DNA from: Progne subis subis | Lineage: Eukaryota > Chordata > Aves > Passeriformes > Hirundinidae | Assembly (NCBI GenBank): GCA_022316685.1 | Contig: JAKJHU010000760.1 | Location: 1-64,000 of the forward strand | Direction: 5' to 3' | DNA: 64,000 bases | The notes under the pieces: model-generated | Seen by the model: the letters and a program-made list of their open reading frames with translations, nothing else | Told to the model about the DNA's origin: nothing | Database searches by the model: none | Position numbers and translations under genes: made by a program | Shown here: piece after piece, positions 30,905 through 41,944 of the stretch | Layout: every line of letters begins with the position of its first letter | Position numbering within the stretch: position 1 is the stretch's first letter

Positions 30905-33900
30905 ATGGCACGTGCCGGAGCCATGAGTGATGGTGGTGTCCTACTAGCTGCACTTGTCCTGCTGCTGGCCGCCATGGCTGCCTGCTGGGCCCTTGGACAC
31001 TGGCAACCACGGAGGCGGCAGACACGGACCCCCAAGAGGAACAATGTTCCCAGAGTCTGGCCCAGAGGCTCACGGAGGAACCGAGGAGCCCCCGCGGCTC
31101 CCAGGCGCTCCAGACCTCGGGCCACCCCTCGCAAGCGGCTACGTGCTCCCGCAAGCCCCCTGGACTTGTCCTGCTGCTGCTGCCCCTGCGTGGCAGCAGC
31201 CCAGGAGCTGCAGGAACTGATGCAGCTGCACTGGGCTCACAGAGGGACACGTGTGCCGCTCTACACTGGGATGTGGCAGGCCTTGTGGAAAGAACTGGAG
31301 AAGCTGGTGAAGCCGGGCCACCTGCCCTGCTGTGGCTCCTTCAGCTCCTCCCAAAGCCTCCATCCCTCCAAGAGGCTGCTCCCAGCAACATTCTCCATCC
31401 CTGGGAGAGCCTCGACCCTTGCACAGATGGCACAGCAGCACACACCCGCCATCCCTGCAGGAAGCTCAGGCTGTCAGAGACCCTCCATCCTTCCAGGAGC
31501 CTCTGCTATCTCTGACAGCCTCCATCCCTTGCAGAGGCTCAGCGAGACCCGTCTGCCTGCAGAAGGTGCAGAGCCTGTGGACAGGTCTCCCAGCTCCCTT
31601 GGACTCACGGACTTCAACAGCACAGGCACAACCCTGACCCTCAACGTGGCCAGGGAGAGCCCCGAAGTCCAAATAGGAGCCCAGCCCGATGCAGCGGAGC
31701 CTTCTCAGGAGCAGCTGGTGCAGCAGCAAGCGTCTGGGAGCCAGCAGTTGTCATTCCACAGCTCCTAGGATGCTCTGCTGGCTGTGCTGGCTGTGCCAGC
31801 AGGCAACAGCCTGAGCCTGGTGGTGGAGACAATCCTTGAGACACCAAGGAGGATCCTCCACCTCCAGGAAGCTGCCCCACAACAGCCCTGGACTACCTCC
31901 AAGGCCTCTCGAGGAGCAGGTGAGATCTCCTCAGGAGCTGTCATGAGGCTCCCCTGGGGCATCCCCAGGCCAGGCCAGGCCAGGCCAGGCCAGGGCCCTG
32001 AGAGCAGCCTAGTCCCTGGCTGTTCCCAGTGGCTCTGATGCCGTGGCTTCAAAAAACCCCTCTCTGGTTGGCAGCTGCTCCTGGGACTCCCCTGTGCCAA
32101 GGCTCAGGCTGCAGCCCCGGCAGTCATCGACAGCTGAGTGCAGCCCACAAGGCCGGGGACAGTGACAGTGCCGCCCTGCCCGCTGCCCTGCAGCTCCTGC
32201 AGCCACCTCTGCGTGCTGCCTTGCCCTGGCTCTGCCTCTCAACTGCCCCACAGCTGCAAGGCGGTGCCCGCTGCAGCAAGCAGGTGAGAGCAATGTGGCC
32301 CGTGCTGGCCCGGCCCGCTTCACTGGCGGTTTTCTTCCCTTGGGGGTGTTCCTGGGCGCAAGGCTGATGCCTCGGTCCCGGCTGCAGGGCAAAAGAAGGA
32401 GCTGCAGGACCTGTACCAGCGGGGCCGGCAGCTGGGGAGCGGCGGCTTCGGCACCGTTTTCTCGGGCATCCGCCTCTCGGACAGGAGCCTGGTAAGCGGC
32501 CGGGAGGCCCGGGTGTGCGAGAAGGGGCACGGGTAGGGAGGGGAAGGGCTCCATCTCAGCCCCCCTCTCTCCATGGCTTGCAGGTGGCCATCAAACGAGT
32601 GGCCCGAGAGAGCGTCCTGCAGTGGGTCGAGCTGGTGAGTGAGCGGGGCCAGCGGGACAGAGCAGGCCGTGGCGCCCGAGCATCCCCTGGGCAGGAGGAA
32701 TCCCCATGGCCAGAGAGGCTGCCCAAAAGGGCCCTGGGGCATCTCAGGCAGGGGCAGCACAGCCACAGGGCAGCAGCAGGCCTGCTGGAGGTGTTGTCTC
32801 CTCCTTGCAGCCTGACGGCACCCATCTTCCGATGGAGATCGTGCTCATGGAGAAGGTGCGCTCCGGCTGCTACAACATCATCCAGCTCCTCGACTGGTTC
32901 GAGCAGCCTGACGGCTTTGCGCTGGTGATGGAGCGTCCGGAGCAGTCGCAGGATCTCCTGGAATTCCTGCTGGAGTGGGACGTCCTGTGCGAGGAGATGG
33001 CGCGCTGGATTTTCTGCCAGGTGCTGGAGGCCGTGCGGCACTGCACCGCCTGCGGCATCCTGCACTGGGACATCAAGCTGGAGAACCTCCTCGTGGACCC
33101 GGTGAGCAGCGACGTGAAGCTCATCGACTTTGGTTGCGGCACCTTCCTCCAGGAGCAGGCCTACATGCAATTTGCCGGTGAGCCACAGCCCGGGCCCTGC
33201 TCCTGGTACCAGGCACTGCTCAGCTCCATTCTCTCCTGGGCTGTGGGTGCGTCCCTCAGCCTGCTGCTGGCTGTCCTGTGGCACGGGGCAGATGCTGTGC
33301 CCTGGGAGCCGGCTGCTGGCCCTGCCGACACAGGGAAGCTGCAAAAGCCAGGCCATGGCCCCTGGGCTTGGCAGGCCCACAAGGGGCTGCTCCCCTGGCC
33401 TTCTCTGCCTTGCCGAATGGCTCCTTGGCTTTGGCCGCTTGGATGGGGGATGCGGGGGGCCTGGGGGGAAGTTGTGGCCACCGGTGCAGCCCCTGCCTCT
33501 GCCAGGAGGCTGGCGCCAGGCTCTGGGAGCCAGCGGCCTGCACCTGGACAGTGCCGCCTCTGTCCCCTAGGAACACGCGTGTACAGCCCACCCGAGTGGA
33601 TCTGCCTTGGCTACTACCACGGCCATGCAGCCACCGTCTGGTCCCTGGGCGTGCTGCTGTACATCATGGTGTGCGGGAGCCTCCCCTTCCAGGAGGACCG
33701 TGACATCGTTTGGCAGCAGCACTTCTTCACACGGCAGCTCTCTCCAGGTTGGTATGCGGCCTCCAGAAGGCAGGCTTTGGCAGATGGCGGCGGCCCAGCG
33801 TGGCCCTCACGCGGCTCCGCCGGCGCCTGCCCTAAGGGCTGGCCTTTGCGGGAGGCGGCCCGTGCCGACGGGGTCGGCCAGGCACACGTGGCTGAAGGAC

Positions 33901-34181
33901 GTGGCAGTGTCCCGCCGGGCCGCTCTCCCGCACAGGCCAGAGCCGGTCGGGAGGCCGGCGCGCCTCTGAGCACACGCAGCACGGCCCGGGCCCTGCGGGT
34001 GCCGGGAGCCGCTGGGCGGGAGCCTTCTGCAACTGACCGGCGCTTTCTGCCTTCTCTCTCCCCAGAGTGCCATCATCTCATCTGCTGGTGCTTGTCCAAG
34101 CACCCTGCGCAAAGGCCACAGCTGCAGCAGATCTTGCTGCACCCTTGGGTGTGGGGCAAGCGTTTTGGATGCCTTGCCTGA
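30905..34181 (+). CDS. PIM1-like serine/threonine kinase gene, seven exons, in-frame TAG in exon 1
   Basis: Proposed exons: 30905-31919, 32254-32283, 32388-32491, 32584-32634, 32811-33177, 33571-33747, 34066-34181; all have GT/AG borders and the phases agree from ATG to the TGA at 34179-34181. Exons 3-7 encode a PIM-type kinase: glycine loop GSGGFGTVF, VAIK lysine, PPEW, DFG (LIDFGCGTF), WSLGVLLY. The catalytic loop is HWDIKLEN, so the HRD Arg is Trp while the Asp remains. Exon 1 adds about 338 codons with a hydrophobic segment near residues 11-32 and a basic stretch after it; PIM kinases normally lack these. A TAG at 31766-31768 breaks exon 1, with no in-frame ATG after it before the kinase. 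It could be a pseudogene, an alternatively spliced gene or a read-through case. PIM1-like genes are expanded in passerines. Confidence 0.75.
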
Positions 34182-34254
34182 GCCACTGCAGCACCCAGTT
34201 AACCCAGTCCCACACAGGACTCAAAAACTAAAACACCCCCAAACTGCAGGCCAG

Positions 34255-34672
34255 TGTAGGGACAGAGATGAGACATCTCTGGAGTCCAGGGTAGCTCTTG
34301 AAACATGGGCTTTATTGCACAGTTCCTCGGTGCAAGAGCTTTGCTTACGCTGCCGGCCACAGCTAAAAGCATGCCCGAAGAAAGAGGCCTAAGTTCTCAT
34401 TCCCGCCACATTCCTAACCCTAAAAGCTCCTTTCTAGACTCCTTTTCCCTGCCACCTTGGCAGGGCCCCTCCCCCTTGGACCCTCGGCATCCCTTTATCT
34501 GTTAGGGATATTGCTCAAACAACAGGGCTCTTGCCTTCAGCTAACTCGGTCACTGTCTCTCGGCTGGGCATCCTACATCTCAAAGCTTGCTTTCATTTCT
34601 ACATTGCTTATAGGCTTCATGCTCTTAGGATCTTCTCCCAAGCAATCGTAGTTGTAAGGCTTTCCCATTTCA
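34255..34672 (-). repeat. Solo LTR-like element downstream of the kinase gene
   Basis: About 418 bp, TG...CA on the minus strand, with AATAAA (complement of GGCTTTATTGC, about 34307). No matching target-site duplication is seen. It could supply antisense transcription towards the kinase gene's 3' end. Confidence 0.5.
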
Positions 34673-34675
34673 CCC

Positions 34676-34734
34676 TCTCCAACCCAAAACCATAGAGAAT
34701 AAAACAACCACCAACCCATTCAGGGCTGTCAAGT
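34676..34734 (+). repeat. Direct duplication, copy Y, left part
   Basis: It matches 28880-28942 up to GGCTGTCAAGT. The last six bases (TCAAGT, 34729-34734) are the left target-site duplication of ERV-5. Confidence 0.85.
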
Positions 34735-35027
34735 TGTGGGAGATTAGGGACAGGCGGTCGGAAGATATCGCGATGTACGGGCAGACAGAACCCCTCCCTC
34801 AATACTTAGTTGGTTAGTGTCCTTGATAAGGTAAGCAACACCTAACTTCTAACGTAAGCAGACGGATGTGATGTAGCAAACAGAGGTTTTATAACTCCAT
34901 GTAACCAGTTAATAAACGCCATTAGCCGTCCACCACACTGGTGTCTGTGAGCTGGTGGTCCGAGCAGCCTGGGTGTGGCTGCCGTGTCGTTCCTGGACCA
35001 GGTCGCTACGCCTCAGCGGAGGCAGCA
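34735..35027 (+). repeat. 5' LTR of ERV-5
   Basis: A 293-bp LTR, TGTGGGAG...GGCAGCA, with AATAAA at 34911-34916 and a TATA-like TTTTATAA just before it. It differs from the 3' LTR at only two positions by my reading (near 34742 and 34839), pointing to a recent insertion. Confidence 0.95.
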
Positions 35028-35029
35028 AG

Positions 35030-35047
35030 TGGTGCCGAAACCCCCGG
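35030..35047 (+). promoter_or_regulatory. ERV-5 primer binding site, tRNA-Phe type
   Basis: TGGTGCCGAAACCCCCGG starts two bases after the LTR. Its first 14 bases complement the 3' end of tRNA-Phe (whose acceptor stem starts GCCGAAA), with extra C residues in the T-stem part. A tRNA-Phe primer is unusual for a betaretrovirus-type Gag element. Confidence 0.7.
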
Positions 35048-35146
35048 GAGTCGCCCGGGAGATCGGGAATCACCTGGACGGGTGAACGACGGCCGAGCGG
35101 CGGGCCAGCTCGGTGGGAGGGACGCCTCCGGACCCGTGGGAGAAGG

Positions 35147-36741
35147 ATGGAACCTCTCATGAAGGTCGTATCTCAGATTCATAAGCAGTGGGGAATTGAT
35201 TGTAAAGCAAAAGATTTTACCCTCGCAGTGACGAGCTTTTGCAACTTAGTATTATTGATAGACCGGTGGATATCCTCCACCCAGATGTTTGGGATCAATG
35301 CACTAAGGCTCTTGCTGAAGACACAATGTCTTCTGGCTCAGGGAAAAATCTTAAGGCATGGGGAAGGGTCGTGGAAGCTTTACAGAAGGCTCTGCATGAG
35401 CAAGAAACATGGAAAGCTGCCCGAAATTGTTTAAAGATTTCTCCTCAATTGGGTATCGCGGCAGCAACGCAAACTTTCTCAGAGGGAACTGTTGTTGAGA
35501 ATTTTCAGAGTGTAAAAGAATGCAGTCTGAAAGTTAGTGATAATGTGCAGAGTGTTGATGGGGTTGGTTCTGTGGAGTGCAGAGGCTCGGAGGAGCAAGA
35601 GCCTCCAAACTCAAGGTCACTCGCTGAGGCGATAAAAGAGATGCAGTCATTTTACAACAATCTAGCTGAAGAAGCTAGGAATGCTGGAAAAGCGGGGGAG
35701 GGACCCCCACCTTATGCGCCTCAAGATAGCGCTGAATCCGAGAGGGAAAGCAGGACAGAAAACAAAGAAGGTCATTTAGATAGTGGGCTCGTTGCCAATG
35801 AAAACGAAGAGAGCTTGTTAGCTAACGAGGGGGCACGCGAGCAGAAAAAGGGAAAAGAGCTCAAAGAGATAACTGAAGCTAATCTTTGCCAAAAAGCACG
35901 TTTTTCTAAGGCGAGAAGCTCCCACAGCAGGAGGCGGGAGGAGTGCAGGTGCAAGGGACGGCCCAGCCCCGAGAGAAAGGGGCAGGGGCCCAGAGGGAAG
36001 GGACAGCCCAGCCCTGAGGGAAAGGGGCGGGGGCCAAGAGGGAAAGAGTGGTCCAGCCCTGAGAGAAAGGGGCGAGGTCGGAGCCCGACCAAAAGGCTCC
36101 GGAGCCCGGAAGCAGCCAGTCAGTCGACTTCCGGCTCTGAATCGGACTCTAGCTGTGACGGGGACAGCCAGTCTTCTGCTGCCGGCTCTGGCTCCGGCTC
36201 CGACAGAGAAGAAGTAACAGTATACAAAATCAGTAACAACAATGTTTCTACTCGGGTTGAGGGGAAGTCAGAAAAAGAACGAACTCCTCTCACAGACTGG
36301 AGGAAAATAAAAATTGCCTGTGCCGACTGGGGTCCATCGGCCACACTGGCTTTCCCAGTCCGAGTGGGGGGGGCAGGTGGAAACCAGAGAACGTACTCAC
36401 CGGTAAATCCTAAGGATGTACAAGCAATTGTTAAAGCAATCACTGACAGAGGGATCAATTCAGCAATGGTTTCTACTCTCATTGATAGTGTTTTTGGAGG
36501 GGATGACATGCTCCCATTTGACATAAAGCAAACCTGCAGATTGATTTTTGATGGGGCAGGGATGATAGTTTTTAAACAAGAGTGGGAGGACAATTGTGCA
36601 AAGGAACTAGCTTTGGTCACTGGTGCAGATCATCCGCTACACGGCTCCAGCCTGCAACGGCTCATGGGCACAGACCCAACCATGATCACCCCCCAGGCAC
36701 AAGCCGAGGGCCTACAGGCCCATGAGGTGATGCCAACCTAG
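35147..36741 (+). pseudogene. ERV-5 gag, betaretrovirus type, frameshifted and truncated in capsid
   Basis: Gag forms the inner virion shell. The matrix start (ATG at 35147) is in one frame and a shift near 35235 moves coding to the frame 35239-36741. The matrix has a helix rich in Trp and charged residues (NLKAWGRVVEALQKAL). A PPPY late-domain motif (GPPPYAP, about 35705) follows, then a long Glu/Lys/Arg-rich linker with repeated KGRGPRGKEWSSPERKG-like units (35940-36080) and a Ser-rich acidic stretch. Capsid begins around PVRVGG near 36355 and shows YSPVNPKDVQAIVKAI and FDIKQTCRLIFDGAG, typical of betaretrovirus-like capsids. The frame stops at 36739-36741 midway through capsid. Nucleocapsid, protease and all of pol are deleted. 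Confidence 0.85.
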
Positions 36742-37506
36742 TCGAAAGACTGATAAGTGGGCAGTTCCGTTCCTATCAGGAATGTGGGTCTGTCAACAAA
36801 TCGGAATAACCCCCTGTGTGTACCTTAGCAAATTCAATAACCTTGCTGACTTTTGTGTCCAAGTTCTGATTGTTCCTAGAGTCCTGTATCACCAAGAAGA
36901 AGAAATGTATTGCTTTTTAGAAGAAACCATCCAGCTCCACAAAAGAGAAGTAGTAACAGGTATAACCATTGCAATGCTCCTTGGCCTAGGAGCTGCCGGT
37001 ACAGCCACAGGTGTTTCAGCTCTCGTGACCCAACATCAAAGACTTTCTCAGCTGCAAATGACAATTGACGAAGACTTACTAAGAATTGAAAAATCCATCT
37101 CCTCTCTGGAAAGATCTATCTCCTCGCTTTCAGAAGTCGTCCTGCAGAACAGGCGAGGACTGGACCTCTTGCTCATGCAGCAAGGAGGCCTGTGTGCCGC
37201 CTTGAGAGAGGAATGCTGTTTTTATGCAGACCATACTGGAGTTGTGCGAGACTCCATGGCCGAACTGAGAGAAAGACTAGCCCAGAGAAAGAGAGAGAGA
37301 GAGGCCCAACGAGGATGGTTCGAGTCATGGTTCAATCAGTCCCCATGGCTGGCCACCCTTGTTTCCACCCTAATAGGTCCTCTCATACCATAATACTCTT
37401 GGTATTGATTTTTGGGCCTTGCATTTTGAACAAGTTAGTGTCATTTGTTGGAAGCCGTTTAGAAAAAGTTAACGTCCTATTTGTCGAACGCCTGCAATTA
37501 CCGTGA
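36742..37506 (+). pseudogene. ERV-5 env: TM subunit, gammaretrovirus type
   Basis: The frame 36782-37393 holds the last residues of the surface subunit, a basic cleavage-like site (HKR), a fusion peptide rich in Gly/Ala (about 36960-37030), a heptad coiled coil, the immunosuppressive-domain block ([11 protein letters not shown]) and a complete CX6CC motif (CAALREECC, about 37192-37218). This is the covalently linked type of gammaretroviruses and type D betaretroviruses. A frame change near 37380 splits the membrane anchor, and the tail continues in another frame to 37506. The surface subunit is almost entirely deleted, so no functional Env can be made. Confidence 0.88.
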
Positions 37507-37658
37507 AGTGTGCTTGTTACTAACATTTTATACCACTTTTGTATCCTATTATACTAACTTTAACAGCTTTTGCATTTTTATGACATTTATATTTTTATAA
37601 CATTTATACTTTTATACTTTTATAACATTTATACTTTTATACTTTTTTACTTAGTCAT

Positions 37659-37672
37659 GGGAGGGGGGGAAA
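37659..37672 (+). promoter_or_regulatory. ERV-5 polypurine tract
   Basis: GGGAGGGGGGGAAA-type purine run directly before the 3' LTR. The 100 bp before it is a series of ACATTTATACTTTTAT repeats. Confidence 0.85.
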
Positions 37673-37965
37673 TGTGGGAAATTAGGGACAGGCGGTCGGA
37701 AGATATCGCGATGTACGGGCAGACAGAACCCCTCCCTCAATACTTAGTTGGTTAGTGTCCTTGATAAGGTAAGCAACACCTAACTTGTAACGTAAGCAGA
37801 CGGATGTGATGTAGCAAACAGAGGTTTTATAACTCCATGTAACCAGTTAATAAACGCCATTAGCCGTCCACCACACTGGTGTCTGTGAGCTGGTGGTCCG
37901 AGCAGCCTGGGTGTGGCTGCCGTGTCGTTCCTGGACCAGGTCGCTACGCCTCAGCGGAGGCAGCA
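37673..37965 (+). repeat. 3' LTR of ERV-5
   Basis: 293 bp, same length as the 5' LTR and nearly identical to it. The right target-site duplication TCAAGT follows at 37966-37971 and equals the left one at 34729-34734. Confidence 0.95.
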
Positions 37966-39009
37966 TCAAGTCTGCTCCTTGTCAGCAACTTCAGCTAAAG
38001 AAACCTCTCGGGAAGAAGGGTAATCAAGAGTGTTCCCTTCAGTGCTCTTCGGGGATGACCACTTGGCCCTCACGGCTTGCGCTGAAATGGCGGCTCCTCC
38101 CTCACGCTGGTGCTCCTCATGAGGGCACACTGGGGCTCGGCAGCGAGCGGAAATGGTCCCCAATGGCCTTGAGCTCCTGTGGGAACCATGGCAGCCCCGG
38201 GGAGGGAGGGAGGGAGGGAGGGGCTCTTCCTGGTGACCTGGAACTTGGCTCCTGCTCTGTGCCAAGGGCTTTCTGCCTGCGGGCCTGGGGGAACACCCTC
38301 CCTGAGCTCAGCCCCACAGCCACTCCTTCCCACAGCTCCTTGCAGACAGCATCCGCTACAGACGCCTCCCCTGCTGCCATCCCTTGGCCAGGGGCCTCGG
38401 GGCTCATGCCTGGCCCTTCTTCCTCCCCAGGGAGCCTCTTCCCAGGAAGGGGGAGCCCCCCACAGCCCAGCACTCTCCAGCTCAGCCCCCTAGAGCCAGG
38501 CTGCCCTCTCCGCCCCACGTGCCCTGAGACAAGTGGGGATTGGTGGGCATCTGCCTGAATCAGCTGAATTGCTCCCACTGCTCTGGTTTTGACTGGGATA
38601 GGGTTCCTTTCCTCCCAATAGCTTGCACGTGTTGGCTTTAGATGGGAATACTGTGAATCAAACAGGGGTGATTTGGTTTCTGCCACAGCCACCACAAATA
38701 AATTGAGTTTCAAACCTCTGAGAAGAGGAAAAGGACCAGCAAAATCTCAGCTCGGGGCACACCTCAGACTGCTCAGGGAATTGGTAAGCAAGGTCCCCAG
38801 GAAAAATGCTTTTGCAGGTGCTGGGCTCCATCAGTGCTCATCCCTTTGGAAACATCACCTCCTAAGGGCAGAGGAGCGGGGGATTCCCAAAGGTGGGAAG
38901 CCAAGCAGGCCAGGCAGAAAGCTGGCTTGCCTGAAGAGGCCTCTTCTCTGGGAAAGAGGATGGAAAAGGAAGCTGTGTGCCCAGTGGAATCCAGGTCAGG
39001 AGAAGAGGA
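37966..39009 (+). repeat. Direct duplication, copy Y, right part
   Basis: It matches copy X from 28937 to about 29960. Similarity stops exactly where the inverted duplication arm begins (39010), so the two duplications share a breakpoint. A 17-bp indel near 38785 distinguishes the copies. Confidence 0.85.
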
Positions 39010-39573
39010 GTATGGACAGAATCTGACTGATTGTCAGACATAAAGGGTCTTGATTTTTGTATCTATTCAAACTGCATTAGAATATACTTGGATTCAGTGT
39101 CAACTGGGGATTGCACATATCAAGGCATTAACAGAAAGAAAACCTGAACAGGACATAAAAAATCTTTTCTCACTGCCTTTTGTAAATATATATTCACTTT
39201 TAATACACTTCAGAAATCGGTTAATTAACCACAAAAATTTGAAAACCTAAATCAAATTTTTCCCAGAGGCTTGGCTGTTAAGGTATTCTGAATGTTAATG
39301 AGTCCTGGGGCACTGAACAGCTGAAGGCTGAACAAGCCTCTGAAGAAGTCAAATCCAGCAGCAGCCTCCAAGTGTCTGAGGCTGTCAGCATTCCCCACTG
39401 AGGCCATCCCTGCCCAGGGACTGAAGGGGAATGGGCAGACAAGGGGAGCGTCCCTGGGGCTGGGCAAGCAGAACTCAGAGGCACCAGCAGGTGCAGGTGG
39501 GAAATGGAGTGTGCAATGTGGCTGTGAAAGCCCTGCCTGGGCTGTGCCAAGCACGACAGACAAGACCTGACCC

Positions 39574-41133
39574 TGTCATAGTTTTAATTTCAAACTGGGC
39601 AGAAACACTACTCAATGTAGTGGTTTCACGTTCACTAAATTTTGGTCTTGGTACTTACTCTTTTTGTGAGAGAGAGACTAGGAGAAAAACAAAGTAGGCT
39701 CAACTTTAAAATTAACTAATAGTTTATTAACATACACTAAAATAATAGAAAAACAGAAAGTTTGAAAAAAACTAAAATGGAATGAAACTTCAAAAACACT
39801 TTTCCCTCCCCTTACAAACTGTTCACTTTCTTACAAAACAACATAAAGAGACAAAACTTGTAATTTTCAGTCAGTTTCACTATCTGATAATAGTCTTTCA
39901 TCAATTCATTAGGGGAAGAGTATCCTTTTGAGGCATGGATCCCACTGACAACTTAGAACAATTCTCTTGTGGGTTTTAAACTGTCACAAAAACAACCGCC
40001 CGGAGAAAACCTGCCTTTGTGACCCTCCCAGGAGCAGTTTCCCAAGCTGCTTATGGGTCATGGGTCTTAGACTTTTGCATACTGGGGTGTCACTTTTTAA
40101 AGATAAATAACTCTAAAGCAAAGGATTCTTCACTTCAAGCTGCAGAGATATCGTCTCACTTCTTCACTGGTGCAGGGGGCTTCTCATCTTTATCTCTGTT
40201 CAAGCATCTTATAGGATATTAGTTAGTTCATCACAAACACCTTTACTTAAATCTACATGAAAAACATCATCTCCCCAAATGCATATCTTTCCCATGATTT
40301 ACAGGAATGACCTAAATATAGAGTTTATTTCCATGGCTCAAGTAAGAATAGAACAACTAACTCTTCAACCCTCTGTCTTAATAGTCTTTTCACTCTTGCT
40401 ACTGACTTCATGCTTTTGTTCTTTATGTTCACTCTGTCTTTCCTTACTCTCTCAGAGAAGGGCTAAGCTCTGGAAGCTTCATGTTGCTAGGAAAGAGTTA
40501 AATCTGCTCGGAGTTTTTGTCTGTCACTCTCTGTAGCTCGTAGTGTTAGTTGTTCAAGGCCGAGCTGATAAGGAAAAACTCACGCAGAAACATTAGAAAT
40601 TGGAGCACTCAGGCAGTCTATAATCACCAAAAAAAAAAAAAAAAAAAACCCAGGCAAGATCATTAATGCCTTCTCAGCCCACCCCTCGGTGTAAATGGGG
40701 GTGGCCTCAGCCCAAATGGTGCCCATAGCTCCCATCAGGGGCCCACCAGAGATTTTTCTCTGCTCTCAGGAAATTTGAAGACAGTAGCTGTTACAAAACA
40801 ACAACCTCTCCTCCCCCCCTTCACCCGAGATCCGATGGAATCCGGCCAGGCCTCAGGCCAGCTTCCACCCCCAAAAAGCAGCAGCTCGATGTTACCTGTC
40901 TCTCTCTGGCCAAAGGAAGAAGGAAAAGGGCCCACCTACGGGAAATCAAGGGATTTTATATGGTACTTCCCAAAGTCGCAGCTAACAATTTCAGTGGTCA
41001 GAATAGATGTCAATATTCTAACTAACTCTCTGATAGGACTCTGTCTCTTCCAAAGCAATTCCCAGGTCCTGACCTGGAGAATTATTTTACATTCTTTTAT
41101 AACTAAAAAACTAAACTGTACTAAACCATGACA
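39574..41133 (-). repeat. Long solo LTR (family L), copy 2, with 5-bp target-site duplication
   Basis: A 1560-bp LTR, minus orientation, very similar to 27323-28876. GACCC stands on both sides (39569-39573 and 41134-41138). Arm B shows the empty site with a single GACCC (complement near 53790-53800). The insertion therefore followed the inverted duplication. A 5-bp duplication fits class III ERVs. Confidence 0.9.
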
Positions 41134-41138
41134 GACCC

Positions 41139-41944
41139 CCATCCCCCAAACAATTCTCTCACTTAAACATTTCAAAGGAATTACAATTGTTTGAGTACTC
41201 TGAGTTGATGCACTGGAGAAATAGCAACAAGAGATTCTCAGGAGCTCAAAACAACAAAACAGACTTTACTGGCAACTTTATAAAATCAGAGAAACTCTGG
41301 CAAAAGGTTTAATACAATACTCAATCAACAAAAAGCACTTCTGAGAGCATTATAAATTGGCCCATTGAATATCACAAAGTCTAAAGCTGTTAAATTTAAG
41401 TTTCTCAATGTTTGCAAAGGGAGAGAATTAGAAGAGGAAGACACAGAAAAAAAGACAAGTAAGATGCAAAGAGGCACACACACGCACACACACACAGAGC
41501 TACCAACTCCAGGATTCCAGCAGTGTTCAGACAGAAATTCCAAGAGGAGGTGGGCTCAAGATGTGTGCGTGCCTTGTTGTCAGCCTTGAATACCCCATGG
41601 TCTTCCTGGGCCCTTCCCCCAGGAGGGACTTTGGGTCACTTGGTCTCTCAGGAGATGGGCTGGGGGCTGCAGAGGTGGCTGTGGAGCATTGCCTTTGGTG
41701 TGCCAGGGATTGGCAGACACTGCTGGGCTGGGATAGAGGCTCTGGGGCGATTGGGGTTCCAGGGCAGGGCAGTGCTGGGGTTTCAGGGCAGGGCAAGGCT
41801 GGACCTGCCCCTTCCTCCCTCACACACAAAATGTTTCCAGCCAACAATCTCCTCCAGTCTCTCACAACAGGCAATGCTGGAGGTGGAATCCCAATTGTGG
41901 CCATGGGCACCTGGACAAGAAGGACATTTCTTTCCATAGGAAGG
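41139..41944. other. Arm A unique segment between two long LTRs
   Basis: No gene. It contains a short CA microsatellite (41477-41496) and ends (41850-41944) with a partial copy of the 187-bp unit seen at 62390-63230. Confidence 0.55.

Noticed and set aside
41477..41496. CA microsatellite as a regulatory or Z-DNA element
   Set aside because: About ten dinucleotides, interrupted, and paired in the other palindrome arm; an ordinary microsatellite.
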